Origin: Taishania sp.
GTDB lineage: Bacteria > Bacteroidota > Bacteroidia > Flavobacteriales_D > Crocinitomicaceae
Direction: 5' to 3'
Assembly (NCBI GenBank): GCA_030150045.1
Contig: JASLGM010000043.1
Span: forward strand, 1-64,000
DNA length: 64,000 nucleotides
Of the stretch, positions 1 to 8,167 are shown one piece after another. Position 1 is the first letter of the stretch. Each line of letters opens with the position of its first letter. The notes below the pieces were generated by a model. It did no database searches, had not been told where the DNA came from, and saw nothing but the letters and a program-made list of their open reading frames with translations. Both the position numbers and the translations under genes were made by a program.

Positions 1-1440
1 GGTACGTCGAGTTTCTTGAAAGTTTAAATTAGTATTATAACTAATTCTAGGCGTTATTTTGATGATGTTTTTGATGATACCTCCCGTTGTTTGTATGGTT
101 ATACGTTGTTGTGCACCATACATAAATTGATCAGCAATTCCACCAAAATCTGCTGTACGAATCAAAGAATCTTTAAATGTTGAAATGTTTTGGCCTTCCA
201 ATGAATATATGACACCAAATCGTTGAAAGATTTCGCCTTTCATGATGTTTTTCAATGGATAGAATTGTGATGTAGAAAAGTTAAGAACAGGTAGTTTTAA
301 TGAAACATTATGCGTCGTGGAGTTTTGTGATAAACTTGTTTTCATGGAGAGTTGGTAGGGCTTACCTGGAAAAAAACGAGTCACATTTAAATCTGACATT
401 AATTGATTATTGAAATAATCTACGTTGTTTAAATCTATGTTGTTTTTTGTGTTATTTGAGGAGGTGAAATTTACTTTTGCATTGAAATTCCATTTTGGAT
501 TAGCCTTTGAATCTTGTCTGTGTTCCCAATTTATACGCATATCAGAGCGCTTGTCTGTGTGAGGAAATCCCTGCGTGAAAATATTGTATCGGAAGTCCAC
601 ATTCCCAGTGTAACCATATATTTTTGCGTATTCTGAATAATTTCGAATACCCCAACTCCCACGTGTATAGCCCGTTAAATAAAAAGAAGTTTGGAAACGT
701 TCGCTTATCGGGAAATAATACCCTAAGTTACTCAATCCCATTCCCCATTGTGAAGTTGGAATAATTTCTGGGAAAAGAATTCCGTGGGTACGTTCTTGAT
801 TTTGTTTTTTCTGAGGTAAAATTGCAAAGGGAAGACCTAGTGGAGTGGGAACACCTGCAATAAACAAATTCATCGGACCTGTTGCAATTCTTTTTTCAGG
901 GACTAAAACAGCTTTTTTTAATTGGAAGTGATAATGCGGCTCTTCTAAATCACAAGTGGTGAATTTACCATTGATGAAATGAATTTCTTCATTTGCTTGC
1001 CGTTTGGCTTGCCCCATTTGAAGATACATCTCATCTTGCTTTATTCGTACCTCTTCAATATATGCCTTTTTCGTATCAAGATTGTATTTTAATGTATTGG
1101 CAACAACTTCATCGCCATTCATATTGAAAATAGGTTTTTCAATTTTATTACCTTCTGAGTCTAATACATAAGTAGCTTTAACTTCTTTTGTGTTGAAATC
1201 AAGTACAATATATCCTGCTTTAAGATTCATATCATCTGTTTCCACATAAGCCTCACCATATAGGTGTAACATTTTATTTTTTAAGTCTGCAAAGGTAGAA
1301 TCACGAGCAGAATACTTAGAAATGTTACCTAAACTTTCATCGTTTACATAAATGGTATCCTGAGCATAAACAGCACTGGAAAACAGGCTTATTAACAATG
1401 CCTGGAGAATAATTAAAGATATGGAATAATTTTTGAACAA
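1..1440 (-). CDS. lptD: LptD-like LPS assembly outer membrane protein (partial, C-terminus outside window)
   Basis: The reading frame is open for 480 codons from 1440 to the window edge, so the C-terminal part is missing. It begins with a signal peptide (LFKNYSISLIILQ, ending near SAVYAQ). An OstA/LptA-like region of about 250 residues follows, containing GEAYVETDDMNLKAG and VVANTLKYNLDTKKAYIEE, and then a beta-barrel-like region rich in alternating aromatic and polar residues. In the Bacteroidota LptD family this protein inserts lipopolysaccharide into the outer leaflet. No ATG precedes the signal peptide: an in-frame TAA sits directly before a TTG at 1440, so TTG is the likely start. It is divergent from the amidase gene, a pairing I recall as common in flavobacteria. 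The family call is fairly sure; the exact start less so. Confidence 0.82.
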   Translation of the reverse strand, partial: MFKNYSISLIILQALLISLFSSAVYAQDTIYVNDESLGNISKYSARDSTFADLKNKMLHLYGEAYVETDDMNLKAGYIVLDFNTKEVKATYVLDSEGNKIEKPIFNMNGDEVVANTLKYNLDTKKAYIEEVRIKQDEMYLQMGQAKRQANEEIHFINGKFTTCDLEEPHYHFQLKKAVLVPEKRIATGPMNLFIAGVPTPLGLPFAILPQKKQNQERTHGILFPEIIPTSQWGMGLSNLGYYFPISERFQTSFYLTGYTRGSWGIRNYSEYAKIYGYTGNVDFRYNIFTQGFPHTDKRSDMRINWEHRQDSKANPKWNFNAKVNFTSSNNTKNNIDLNNVDYFNNQLMSDLNVTRFFPGKPYQLSMKTSLSQNSTTHNVSLKLPVLNFSTSQFYPLKNIMKGEIFQRFGVIYSLEGQNISTFKDSLIRTADFGGIADQFMYGAQQRITIQTTGGIIKNIIKITPRISYNTNLNFQETRRT

Positions 1441-1473
1441 TTAAGCCTCGTATTTTTGTTAAATTAAACGCAA

Positions 1474-2649
1474 ATGACTGCAAAACTAAAAAATAACCGC
1501 ATCATGTCAGTAATCCGACAAATAAATAAGGCGAGAAATATTGTTTTTTGTTCTATTGGGGCATTTTGGCTCTTCTTTTCACCACAAATAACCTTTGGAC
1601 AGGAAGGGGCAATCAAGACGGTAGTGATTGACGCAGGTCATGGAGGAAAAGATCCTGGATGTAATGGAGCAAGTAGTAACGAAAAAACGGTATGTCTCAA
1701 TATGGCACTCGCTTTGGGTGAAATGATCACAAAAAATTACGCTGATGTAAAAGTTGTTTACACTAGAGATAAAGATGTTTTTGTTGAATTGGATGATCGA
1801 GCAAAAATTGCAAATAAAAATAAAGCAGATCTTTTTATTTGTATTCATGCGAATGCTGCAAGTCCATCTGCTTACGGATCAGAAACCTATGTATTAGGTT
1901 TGCATCGATCAGAAGCTCAACAGAAAATTGCAGAAAGAGAGAATGCGACCATCTACCTAGAGTCAGATGGTGGACAAAAATACAAAGACTATGATATGTC
2001 TCCTGATGCAATTATTGCAAGACAGCTTCAATTAAGTGTAAATCTAGATCATTCAATAAATTTCGCAACAAAGGTACAAGGACAATTCAAGAAACTAGGA
2101 CGACACGATAGAGGAGTAAAACAAGCAGGTTTTCTTGTTCTTTATAAAACAACAATGCCTAGCGTTTTGATTGAAACAGGTTTTTTAACGAATAGAGAAG
2201 AAGAAAACTTTCTTGCTAATAAAGAGAACCAAAAGAAAATGGCCGAAGCTATGTTTACTGCTTTTGAAAAGTACAAAGCAGAAATGGAAGGAAGGGCTTA
2301 TGCTGAAAAATCAAATGGAAAAACGGTGACTGTTGTACCACCAGCAGAAACACAAAAAACGATTATTAATGTAGAAGCCGAAGGAAATGTAGTTTTCCGT
2401 GTACAAATCCACACTTCTCCAAAAAAGTTAGCAACATCAAGTGGAATTTTTAAAGGGTTGGAAATTTATGAGTACTTTCAAGATAATCTTTATAAATACA
2501 CAACAGGGAATTACATAAATGATTTTAAAAGTGCTAATGCATTGAAAAATGAGGTGCGCTCAAACGGGTTTCAACATGCTTTTGTGGTTGCCTTTATCAA
2601 TGGAGAACGTATTAATTTAGAAAAAGCTATTAAATTAGCAGAAAAATAG
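1474..2649 (+). CDS. N-acetylmuramoyl-L-alanine amidase (Amidase_3) with C-terminal SPOR-like domain
   Basis: This is a secreted zinc amidase that cleaves the MurNAc-L-Ala bond of peptidoglycan, probably during cell separation. An N-terminal hydrophobic segment at about residues 22-42 acts as signal peptide. The Amidase_3 domain (about 48-268) shows the expected zinc ligands and catalytic residues: H56 in AGHGGKDPG, E70, H125 in CIHANAA, and E234 in LIETGFLTN. The last 90 residues (VVFRVQIHTSPKKL onwards) resemble a SPOR domain, which binds denuded glycan at the septum. An internal ATG at 1504 (residue 11) lies closer to the signal peptide and could be the true start. The next gene begins 5 bp after the stop, so the two are probably co-transcribed. 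Confidence 0.9.
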   Translation: MTAKLKNNRIMSVIRQINKARNIVFCSIGAFWLFFSPQITFGQEGAIKTVVIDAGHGGKDPGCNGASSNEKTVCLNMALALGEMITKNYADVKVVYTRDKDVFVELDDRAKIANKNKADLFICIHANAASPSAYGSETYVLGLHRSEAQQKIAERENATIYLESDGGQKYKDYDMSPDAIIARQLQLSVNLDHSINFATKVQGQFKKLGRHDRGVKQAGFLVLYKTTMPSVLIETGFLTNREEENFLANKENQKKMAEAMFTAFEKYKAEMEGRAYAEKSNGKTVTVVPPAETQKTIINVEAEGNVVFRVQIHTSPKKLATSSGIFKGLEIYEYFQDNLYKYTTGNYINDFKSANALKNEVRSNGFQHAFVVAFINGERINLEKAIKLAEK

Positions 2650-2654
2650 ACGCT

Positions 2655-3689
2655 TTGAAAGTAACAAAAGAACTTAAAATTGGAGTTGTTGCTATATTAT
2701 CCATTGGATTTTTAGTAGCGGGAATAAATTTTTTAAAAGGAAACAGCTTCTTCGGAGGTGATAAGGTGTATTATGCATATTTCTCTAATACAGCGGGAGT
2801 TACCAATGCAACTTCAGTGTATGTAAATGGAGTAATCATTGGGAAAGTACTCACTGTAAACCTAACAGATGAAAGCGAAGAAGGTAAACGAGTATTGATA
2901 GAATTCAATATTAGTGATAAAAACTTCCGCATACCTAAAGGATCAATTATTCAAGCTGGAGCAGTAGATTTATTATCTAAGGGCTTGGTTATTTTACCGA
3001 ATTATGAAAAAAAAGAATATTATGAGCCGAACTCATATATTGTTGGTGAAGTGACTGCGGATTTAATGTCAGAAGTGAAGCAATATGCCGACCCAATGGT
3101 ACAAAAAATTCAAACAGCAATCGGATCTTTAGATAAATTCATTCAATCTGTTTCTACATTTTGGGATTCTACCGCAACTTCTGAAGTTGAAGGAAGTTTG
3201 ATCGAAATTAAATCTGCAATCCACAAATTAGGAAATGCAGCAACTCAAATTGAAGGATTGGTTGCCTCTGAACGAATCAAATTATCTAAAATCTTTACAA
3301 ACGTAGAAAGCATTACTTCTAATCTTGAAAAGAGTAATAGTCAAATTGCAAGTATATTAGGGAATGCGAAAACCTTTACAGATGATTTAGTTTCTGCTGA
3401 TTTTAAAGGAACGATTGATGCTGCTAAAGCAACTTTAAACAAGTTCAACTCTTTATTGGATGATGCAAACAGTGGGAATGGAACACTTGGAAAGCTGTTG
3501 AAAGACGAACAATTGTACAATGAGTTAAACATTACCAATAAACGTTTACAAAACTTGGTAGATGATATTTCTGCTCATCCTGAAAGATACATTCACTTCT
3601 CTGTTTTTGGAGCTAAAACAAAAGGTGTACCTTTAACAAAAGAAGAAGAAAGACAACTGAAAACGATTTTAAACAATCAAAACAACTAA
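2655..3689 (+). CDS. MlaD/MCE family lipid transport protein
   Basis: A single N-terminal transmembrane anchor (about residues 8-28) precedes an MCE domain (about 37-115, with YAYFSNTAGVTNATSVYVNG). A long helical C-terminal part follows, with coiled-coil-like repeats typical of MCE substrate-binding subunits. The family carries phospholipids between inner and outer membranes, usually with an MlaE permease and an MlaF ATPase, neither of which is in the window. The start is TTG at 2655, 5 bp after the amidase stop, and the next frame-compatible ATG would remove the anchor. Its place beside lptD and a cell-wall amidase fits an envelope role. Confidence 0.85.
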   Translation: MKVTKELKIGVVAILSIGFLVAGINFLKGNSFFGGDKVYYAYFSNTAGVTNATSVYVNGVIIGKVLTVNLTDESEEGKRVLIEFNISDKNFRIPKGSIIQAGAVDLLSKGLVILPNYEKKEYYEPNSYIVGEVTADLMSEVKQYADPMVQKIQTAIGSLDKFIQSVSTFWDSTATSEVEGSLIEIKSAIHKLGNAATQIEGLVASERIKLSKIFTNVESITSNLEKSNSQIASILGNAKTFTDDLVSADFKGTIDAAKATLNKFNSLLDDANSGNGTLGKLLKDEQLYNELNITNKRLQNLVDDISAHPERYIHFSVFGAKTKGVPLTKEEERQLKTILNNQNN

Positions 3690-3699
3690 AAAACAGTAG

Positions 3700-5037
3700 A
3701 TGATTACAAGTATATTATTTGCGATTTTATTAATTGGAGGGTTTGGTTTTTTTATAAAAAATGCGCTTACAATTAAGAATAACATTCAACTGGGAAGATC
3801 AATAGATCGAACAGACAGAAAAGGAGAAAGAGTAAAAAACATGTTATTAGTAGCATTTGGTCAAAAGAAAATGTTCCAAAGACCCATTCCTGCTATTCTA
3901 CACCTTTTTATTTACTCTGCATTTGTTATCACTCAAATCGAATTGATTGAAATTTTTGTAGATGGTTTAGCAGGTTCTCATCGTGTTTTTAGACCTGCAT
4001 TAGGTAGTTTCTATACGTTCATCATTTCATTAATTGAAGTACTTTCAGTACTGGCCTTTATTGCAACACTTGCATTTATGATCCGCAGAAATATCTTGAA
4101 AGTACCAAGATTAAACATGAAAGAATTAGCTGGATGGGCAAAAACTGATGCAAACTTGATTTTATGCTTTGAGATGATATTGATTTGCTGTATTTTCATG
4201 ATGAATGGTGCGGACGAAGTATTGTACAACCGAGGCCTATCTCATGCTGAAAATTTAGGTGATGGATCTTTTGGATTCGCAGTATCTTCTCTAATTGGCC
4301 CTGCATTGTTTGGAAATCTATCTGAAGGTGCATTGATAACAATTGAGAGAATAGGGTGGTGGGGGCACATCACAATGGTTTTTGTTTTCATGAACTTACT
4401 ACCATTCTCTAAACACTTACATATTCTATTAGGATTCCCGAATACGTATTTTGCGAACTTAAATCCTAAGGGACAGTTCAATAATATGGAAGCAGTTACC
4501 AACGAAGTGAAAATGATGATGGATCCAACAATTGATCCATTTGCGGCACCTGCGGCTGACGCTTCAGCAGAACCTCAACGTTTCGGAGCAAAAGATGTAA
4601 CAGACTTGACTTGGAAAAACTTAATGGACGCATATTCATGTACAGAATGTGGACGATGCACATCTTCATGTCCAGCCAACCAAACAGGTAAATTGCTTTC
4701 TCCTCGTAAAATCATGATGGATACACGTGATCGTTTAGAAGAGGTAGGGAAAAATCGTGCTAAAAACGGAGCGGAATACGACGATAACAAAAGCTTACTT
4801 TTCGATTATATTTCTGAAGAAGAGGTTTGGGCGTGTACTAGCTGTAACGCTTGTGTGCAAGAATGCCCAGTAAATATTGACCCACTTTCTATCATTGTTG
4901 ATTTAAGAAGATACTTAGTAATGGAGGAATCAAAAATGCCAGTAGAATTGACCGGTATGTTAACAAACATTGAAAATAATGGTGCGCCTTGGCAATTTTC
5001 TCCAAATGATCGTATCAACTGGAGAGACGAACAATAA
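3700..5037 (+). CDS. Membrane-bound 4Fe-4S dicluster (Fe-S)-binding protein
   Basis: The N-terminal half has several membrane helices (about residues 1-25, 65-90, 105-130, 155-175 and 220-245). A soluble domain follows with two ferredoxin-type motifs: CTECGRCTSSCP near residue 315 and CTSCNACVQECP near 380. The layout matches HdrD/GlpC/DsrK-like electron transfer proteins that couple a quinone-linked membrane part to Fe-S chemistry. The CCG domains that would complete such a protein are absent here but are encoded by the next gene, 42 bp downstream, so the two probably form one complex. The electron donor and acceptor cannot be read from the sequence. Confidence 0.85.
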   Translation: MITSILFAILLIGGFGFFIKNALTIKNNIQLGRSIDRTDRKGERVKNMLLVAFGQKKMFQRPIPAILHLFIYSAFVITQIELIEIFVDGLAGSHRVFRPALGSFYTFIISLIEVLSVLAFIATLAFMIRRNILKVPRLNMKELAGWAKTDANLILCFEMILICCIFMMNGADEVLYNRGLSHAENLGDGSFGFAVSSLIGPALFGNLSEGALITIERIGWWGHITMVFVFMNLLPFSKHLHILLGFPNTYFANLNPKGQFNNMEAVTNEVKMMMDPTIDPFAAPAADASAEPQRFGAKDVTDLTWKNLMDAYSCTECGRCTSSCPANQTGKLLSPRKIMMDTRDRLEEVGKNRAKNGAEYDDNKSLLFDYISEEEVWACTSCNACVQECPVNIDPLSIIVDLRRYLVMEESKMPVELTGMLTNIENNGAPWQFSPNDRINWRDEQ

Positions 5038-5079
5038 ATAAGAACCCAATAGTATAATAAAGCATTCTAAAAATTAAGT

Positions 5080-5868
5080 ATGAGTAATTTGAAAGTTCCA
5101 ACAATGGCTGAGCTAATGGCTAACGGAGAAACAGCGGATATCTTATTTTGGGTGGGTTGTTCTGGTAGCTTTGACGATCGCGCAAAGAAAATTACCAAAG
5201 CAATCGTAAAAATATTAAATCACTGTGATGTGAAATTCGGGGTGCTCGGCGCTGAAGAAAGTTGTACCGGAGATCCTGCAAAAAGAGCAGGAAATGAGTT
5301 TACTTTCCAAATGCAAGCAATGATGAACATTCAGGTGTTGGACGGTTACGAAGTGAAAAAAATCGTTACAGGTTGTCCACATTGTTTTAATACACTTAAA
5401 AATGAATACCCAGAATTGGGTGGTAAATACGAAGTAATTCACCATACTCAATTGATTCAAGACCTAATCAACACAGGTAAATTAAGCGTTGAAGGTGGGG
5501 TGTTCAAAGGAAAGAAAATTACATTCCACGACCCTTGTTACTTAGGAAGGGCAAATGACGTGTACGAAGCTCCTCGCGTTTTAATTGAAAAATTAGATGC
5601 AGAATTGGTGGAAATGAAACGTTGTAAAACAAACGGTTTATGCTGCGGTGCCGGTGGTGCTCAGATGTTCAAAGAAGCAGAAAAAGGAAACAAAGAAATC
5701 AACGTGGAGCGCGCTGAAGACGCTTTGGAAGTAGCACCAGCTATCATTGCAACGGGATGTCCATTCTGTAATACAATGATGACTGATGGCGTTAAACACT
5801 TTGAAAAAGAAGAGGATATTAAAGTGTTGGACGTAGCAGAATTAATTGCAACAGCAGCAGATTTATAA
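5080..5868 (+). CDS. (Fe-S)-binding CCG-domain protein (HdrB/LutA/GlpC-like)
   Basis: This 262-residue soluble protein carries two cysteine-rich CCG-type halves: FWVGCSGSFDDRAKK with GCPHCFNTLKNEYP in the first, and HDPCYLGR, LCCGAGGAQMF and TGCPFCNTM in the second. In the heterodisulfide reductase and lactate/glycolate oxidase families these motifs bind a non-cubane or 4Fe-4S cluster. It follows the membrane ferredoxin-type protein by 42 bp and is followed 3 bp later by a small conserved protein, so the three form a likely operon. Physiological substrate is unknown. Confidence 0.86.
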   Translation: MSNLKVPTMAELMANGETADILFWVGCSGSFDDRAKKITKAIVKILNHCDVKFGVLGAEESCTGDPAKRAGNEFTFQMQAMMNIQVLDGYEVKKIVTGCPHCFNTLKNEYPELGGKYEVIHHTQLIQDLINTGKLSVEGGVFKGKKITFHDPCYLGRANDVYEAPRVLIEKLDAELVEMKRCKTNGLCCGAGGAQMFKEAEKGNKEINVERAEDALEVAPAIIATGCPFCNTMMTDGVKHFEKEEDIKVLDVAELIATAADL

Positions 5869-5871
5869 GAT

Positions 5872-6312
5872 ATGAATACGCAATTACCCGACCATTCCCG
5901 CGTGTGGGTCTACCAAAGTCAAACGGAAATTCCGAACGAGGTACAGACACAAATGGCAAGTGATTTGAATAATTTTATCTCGCAATGGGCTGCCCACGGT
6001 GAAGGTCTTTATGGAGATGCATTCATTTTGGAAAACTATTTTGTGGTTCTTACAGTTGACGAAAGTAAGGTAGGCGCTTCGGGCTGTTCCATCGATTCTT
6101 CAACTCGATTTGTGAAAGAATTAGAGAAGAAATATAACCTTTCACTCTTAGATCGTTTACATGTTTTGACTGAACATGAGGGAAAGAAAGAAATTGTGCA
6201 CTTCGCAGATGTGAAAAATATACCCGAGAGAATGATCTACAATCCAATGGTGAAAAATCTAGGTGATTTGAGAAACAATTGGAAGGTTCAAGTGAAGGAT
6301 TGGGAATTTTAA
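5872..6312 (+). CDS. Conserved flavobacterial protein of unknown function
   Basis: This 146-residue soluble protein has no signal peptide or membrane segment. It starts 3 bp after the CCG-domain protein and ends before a clear terminator, so it closes that operon. Segments such as HGEGLYGDAFILENYFVVLTV and GASGCSIDSSTRFVKELE look conserved. From memory, homologues in flavobacteria are often labelled ABC transporter ATPase, but no Walker A, Walker B or signature motif is present, so I do not accept that label. Constant linkage to the Fe-S pair suggests a helper role for that complex (inference). Confidence 0.75.
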   Translation: MNTQLPDHSRVWVYQSQTEIPNEVQTQMASDLNNFISQWAAHGEGLYGDAFILENYFVVLTVDESKVGASGCSIDSSTRFVKELEKKYNLSLLDRLHVLTEHEGKKEIVHFADVKNIPERMIYNPMVKNLGDLRNNWKVQVKDWEF

Positions 6313-6326
6313 TCTAAACAAATTGT

Positions 6327-6359
6327 AAAAGGAGTGACAAAGTTGCTCCTTTTCTTTTT
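6327..6359 (+). terminator. Intrinsic terminator of the Fe-S operon
   Basis: The arms AAAAGGAG and CTCCTTTT are separated by a loop of about 10 bases and followed by TCTTTTTG, 15 bp after the stop codon at 6312. Confidence 0.75.
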
Positions 6360-6811
6360 GGGCGTTACCTCGAGTTTATAAGGGAAATCTAATTTCAAAA
6401 CTATTTCCCCATTACAAGGAAAAAGTGTTCACTTCGAAGGTTTCCCAAAAGGGGGAACGGGATCTCCAGCTAGGGCGGCGCGCGGTAGCTAGATGAACAG
6501 AAAATGGTGTGAAACTAGCTTTGCGATTGCGACTAAAAGAAGCACGTTGCAAAGCTGTAGCTAAAACCCTTTTTCTGGAATTTACTAAAGCGCAAAGACC
6601 GTTAAAGCTGCCAACTATTTATTTTCCACCCTTTCTTTTGGGAAGAATACGGCCGTATTTACAGCTTCGTACATTTGAAAAATGAAAGGAATTAAGACGT
6701 TTTTCATAAGCTCGAGGTCGGGCTTTCGTTACTAGTTTACAGTCACCATATTTCCGCCTAAAGCCGTCAAAATGGTGACTGTAAAGCTAACCACTATAAT
6801 CCCTAACGCGA
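6360..6811 (+). repeat. Element A, copy 1, interrupted by a 336-bp segment carrying element B
   Basis: The 5' edge GGGCGTTACC (6360-6369) and the 3' edge ATCCCTAACGCG (ending at 6810) pair as GCGTTA/TAACGC. Hairpin 1 has arms ACCTCGAG (6367-6374) and CTCGAGGT (6711-6718), with 336 bp between them instead of the usual few bases. Hairpin 2 is a long stem, TTTACAGTCACCA against TGGTGACTGTAAA (about 6735-6786). The conserved internal string TCGGGCTTTCGTTACTAG lies between the hairpins. This accounts for most of the 540-bp gap between 6312 and 6853. No reading frame here looks like a gene. Confidence 0.78.
6466..6612 (+). repeat. Element B, copy 1, nested in the loop of element A
   Basis: The copy begins with CCAGCTAGGGCGGCGCGCGG and ends with AAGACCGTTAAAGCTGCC. 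The terminal arms CAGCT/AGCTG pair. An inner stem AGCTTTGC/GCAAAGCT encloses the conserved loop TGCGACTAAAAGAAGCAC, and CAGAAAA/TTTTCTG pairs outside it. Other copies lie at 17313, 26136, 57007 and 59712. Confidence 0.75.
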
Positions 6812-6852
6812 ATTATGGTGCTTAAAATAATTTCAGAAAAGTGAAAGTGTAG

Positions 6853-7341
6853 TTATCTCAAAAGGACTTTTAATCGCTCTTCGAAAGACTTATGCAGGTC
6901 TATAAAATATGCTGTTTGCCATTTCTGAGTACTTATTGCTTGTCTATTTTGCGTTACGACCCAATTCGGATATACTCTAAAACCCCTTTTCCCTTGTTTC
7001 TTAGCTGTCGTAATCAAGTTTTTTTCAATCAAGATAGATTTAGGGAAAATAAAAATTCCTTCATTCTGATCTTGAGAAACAGCAATGATAACCATATCAA
7101 AACTATCCGATTCGGTATACGGAATAGATTTATTTTCCGGATCTCTTTTCCAAAGTGTGACAAAGAACCCTCTCTTTTTAGGCGTCAGTTTTGCTTTCCT
7201 GTATTTGATATGTTTATTGGCAATGTGAATGTTTAAACCTTGATAATCTTGATTTTCTGTATCTTTTTCTAAATCTAAAATCACCGTTTTGAAATGATTT
7301 TGTAAAGTCTTTGTTATCGCTGGTTCTACCGTTATATTCAT
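6853..7341 (-). CDS. MepB family protein
   Basis: This 162-residue soluble protein matches, from memory, the MepB family, named after a gene in the staphylococcal mepRAB locus and without a proven biochemical function. Characteristic segments are KYRKAKLTPKKRGFFVTLWKRD, YTESDSFDMVII, GIFIFPKSILIEKNLI, and GFRVYPNWVVTQNRQA near the C-terminus. It is 9 bp downstream of the DNA alkylation repair gene on the same strand, so co-transcription is likely. There is no MepA-type MATE pump or MepR-type regulator nearby. Confidence 0.8.
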   Translation of the reverse strand: MNITVEPAITKTLQNHFKTVILDLEKDTENQDYQGLNIHIANKHIKYRKAKLTPKKRGFFVTLWKRDPENKSIPYTESDSFDMVIIAVSQDQNEGIFIFPKSILIEKNLITTAKKQGKRGFRVYPNWVVTQNRQAISTQKWQTAYFIDLHKSFEERLKVLLR

Positions 7342-7350
7342 TTCCGATTA

Positions 7351-8157
7351 TTAAGCTTTGTCAAGTGTTCTAAGTGCTTTCTTTATGATGTATTGAGTTT
7401 CTTTTGTTTGACTAGCTTTTTGCCATTTCGCACATAAATTTCTAACAAAATCGGGTTGTGTTTTACTTGCATCGTTCAACCAGTTAGCTACACTATTTTG
7501 CACATATTTTGCCTTATCAGCTTTAAGTGGTTCCAAAATTGAAATGGCTAGCTCAGGATTTGTTTTTAATGCTTCAATATGATCGCACCAAACACCACGT
7601 GGACGAGTAGCTTCTGTAGCAAAACGTCTCACATTTTCATCGTTATCGGCTGTCCATGTAGAGAGAATTGCAATACTTTCAGACAGGTTTTTAATGATTG
7701 ATGGGCGCACGGTCATCCAACTTATTTCACGTACACCAAAATGAGGATCAGCAGCGAAGGGTTTTAGTTGTTCTAATTTCTGTGCCAAAGAAAGCATCGG
7801 ATTCCTTCCTATTGGATAAGATGACCAAACACGTACAACATCAGAAGTGTGTTTCTGTAGTAAAACAAGAAAATCTTCTTTGTTTTCCTTGACCGCTTCT
7901 TGAAATAAGGTCATCCCAATTGCTTCATTAACGGTATTCACTGTTTTCTTTTTCAACCCATCAATTGCTTCTAGGATGGGATTTAGATAATGTGATTTTT
8001 GATGCGCCTTTAATACGTTTTCTAGAATAAGAGTTTGATCTACAGCTAGCCATTCTACTAAGTTTGCTGTTTCTATTTCACCTTTATTCAGTTGAATTAA
8101 AATCTTTGGATCGATATCTTTTGTCGATCGGGCTCCTTTTCTCTTTTCCTCTTTCAT
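7351..8157 (-). CDS. DNA alkylation repair protein (AlkD-like HEAT repeats)
   Basis: This 268-residue all-helical protein has HEAT-like repeats. Recognisable segments are HFGVREISWMTVRPSI, WTADNDENVRRFATEATRPRG, and DKAKYVQNSVANWLNDASK near the C-terminus. AlkD glycosylases remove bulky alkylated bases without flipping them, using Trp, Asp and Arg residues from these repeats. Matching residues are present (W in ISWMTVRP, D in ASKTQPDFV), though I cannot confirm catalysis. The N-terminus is highly basic. It sits between the symporter (10 bp upstream on this strand) and the MepB gene (9 bp downstream). Confidence 0.82.
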   Translation of the reverse strand: MKEEKRKGARSTKDIDPKILIQLNKGEIETANLVEWLAVDQTLILENVLKAHQKSHYLNPILEAIDGLKKKTVNTVNEAIGMTLFQEAVKENKEDFLVLLQKHTSDVVRVWSSYPIGRNPMLSLAQKLEQLKPFAADPHFGVREISWMTVRPSIIKNLSESIAILSTWTADNDENVRRFATEATRPRGVWCDHIEALKTNPELAISILEPLKADKAKYVQNSVANWLNDASKTQPDFVRNLCAKWQKASQTKETQYIIKKALRTLDKA

Positions 8158-8167
8158 TTATTGCTCT

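Noticed and set aside
5872..6312. ABC transporter ATPase label for the small conserved protein
   Set aside because: No Walker A, Walker B or signature motif is present in its 146 residues.
6313..6852. CRISPR array or tRNA cluster in the repeat-bearing gaps
   Set aside because: Repeats are not regularly spaced and show no tRNA cloverleaf or CCA end; they are long structured modules seen once per gap.
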